From Rhodoferax sp. OV413 (GTDB lineage Bacteria > Pseudomonadota > Gammaproteobacteria > Burkholderiales > Burkholderiaceae_C): a DNA stretch of 14,166 nucleotides. The DNA is taken from assembly GCA_945861195.1 (NCBI GenBank), contig CAMATS010000023.1, forward strand, positions 1 through 14,166, in the 5' to 3' direction. Below are positions 13,862-14,166 of this stretch, piece by piece (within the stretch, counting starts at the first letter, position 1; the number at the start of each line of letters is the position of its first letter). The notes under the pieces were generated by a model. That model searched no databases. It saw nothing but the letters and a program-made list of their open reading frames with translations, and was not told the DNA's origin. Both the position numbers and the translations under genes were made by a program.

Positions 13862-14166
13862 ACCGACACCGCTCGCAGGCCGCAGCGTTGCGCTGCCACC
13901 AATTGGCGTTGATCTGATGTGACAAAAAGCTCGGCCTCCAGCACCAAGGCGCTGCCGATGTGGATGGCATCCATCCCACGCAGTACGCTGGCCTCTAGGC
14001 TGGAGATGGCCCGCGCCAACACCATGGGTGTCAGGTCGCAGATGGCTGCATCCTCCACATCGGCTAAAAGCAGGGATTTCAGTTGCCGGTATTGGGAGTC
14101 GGTGATCTGTGCCTCACGCTGCAGCCGGCAAAACCCTGAAACGATTTCGGCCAAGGCAATGCCCGA
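13858..14166 (-). CDS. PIN-domain protein (VapC-like), N-terminus beyond the window
   Basis: The last 103 codons of a gene entering from the right edge; the frame is open to the edge, and the TTG at 14154 is probably internal, since residues before it (SGIALAEIVSGFCR) read like the second helix of a PIN domain. The C-terminal half has MDAIHIGSAL, the D-x-x-H-x-G-S/A-A signature of VapC-type ribonucleases, and FVTSDQRQL, which carries the last acidic metal ligand, then a final strand LRAVSV. VapC toxins cleave RNA, often tRNA, and are held in check by an antitoxin normally encoded just upstream, which would be to the right of this window. Whether it is a full toxin cannot be judged from this part. 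It lies 55 bases upstream of the acyl-CoA dehydrogenase on the same strand, probably without functional connection. Confidence 0.75.
   Translation of the reverse strand, partial: SGIALAEIVSGFCRLQREAQITDSQYRQLKSLLLADVEDAAICDLTPMVLARAISSLEASVLRGMDAIHIGSALVLEAELFVTSDQRQLVAAQRCGLRAVSV

Overview
The window looks like chromosomal DNA of a high-GC betaproteobacterium, most likely Burkholderiales and probably Comamonadaceae (Rhodoferax/Polaromonas-like). This is inferred from protein character: a YgiQ with a long Ala/Pro-rich linker, a TIGR02204-type ABC exporter, a DUF1993 protein, a long-chain-type acyl-CoA dehydrogenase and a small Gln/Ala-rich orphan of a type I associate with this group. No rRNA, tRNA, CRISPR array, transposase or prophage gene was seen. 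Coding density is high and no gene-free stretch exceeds about 200 bases.

Layout. (1) 1-2132, minus strand: a compact run of an MFS drug/metabolite transporter, a DUF1993 protein and an exported thioredoxin-like protein cut by the window edge. (2) 2260-5189, plus strand: an exported lipocalin-like (CrtC/AttH, COG5621) protein followed by a complete MsbA-type half-size ABC exporter. (3) 5190-5750: a gap with a good sigma70-like promoter overlapped by an inverted repeat, then a 120-residue coiled-coil orphan. (4) 5818-8232, minus strand: the radical SAM protein YgiQ, convergent with the orphan and divergent from a PAP2 phosphatase at 8288-9100. (5) 9201-12563, plus strand: a tight three-gene run of a periplasmic molybdopterin-oxidoreductase-fold protein with no cysteine in its mature part, a hybrid sensor histidine kinase and a membrane acyltransferase whose start overlaps the kinase stop by one base. 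(6) 12633-14166, minus strand: a long-chain-type acyl-CoA dehydrogenase preceded by a 13-bp tandem repeat, and upstream of it the C-terminal part of a PIN-domain (VapC-like) protein entering from the right edge.

How the genes may work together. Several products act at the envelope (MFS pump, ABC exporter, PAP2 phosphatase, acyltransferase, two or three exported proteins), but most are ordinary housekeeping or accessory genes. The most system-like unit is 9201-12563, where a secreted protein with a catalytic fold but no metal-ligand cysteine precedes a hybrid kinase with a helical periplasmic sensor. I read this as a possible binding-protein/sensor-kinase pair, similar in architecture to TorT/TorS. 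That is inference from gene order and motifs only. Smaller points of interest are a palindrome read through in frame in the YgiQ linker, a hexanucleotide repeat inside the PAP2 gene, and the 13-bp repeat in the dehydrogenase leader.
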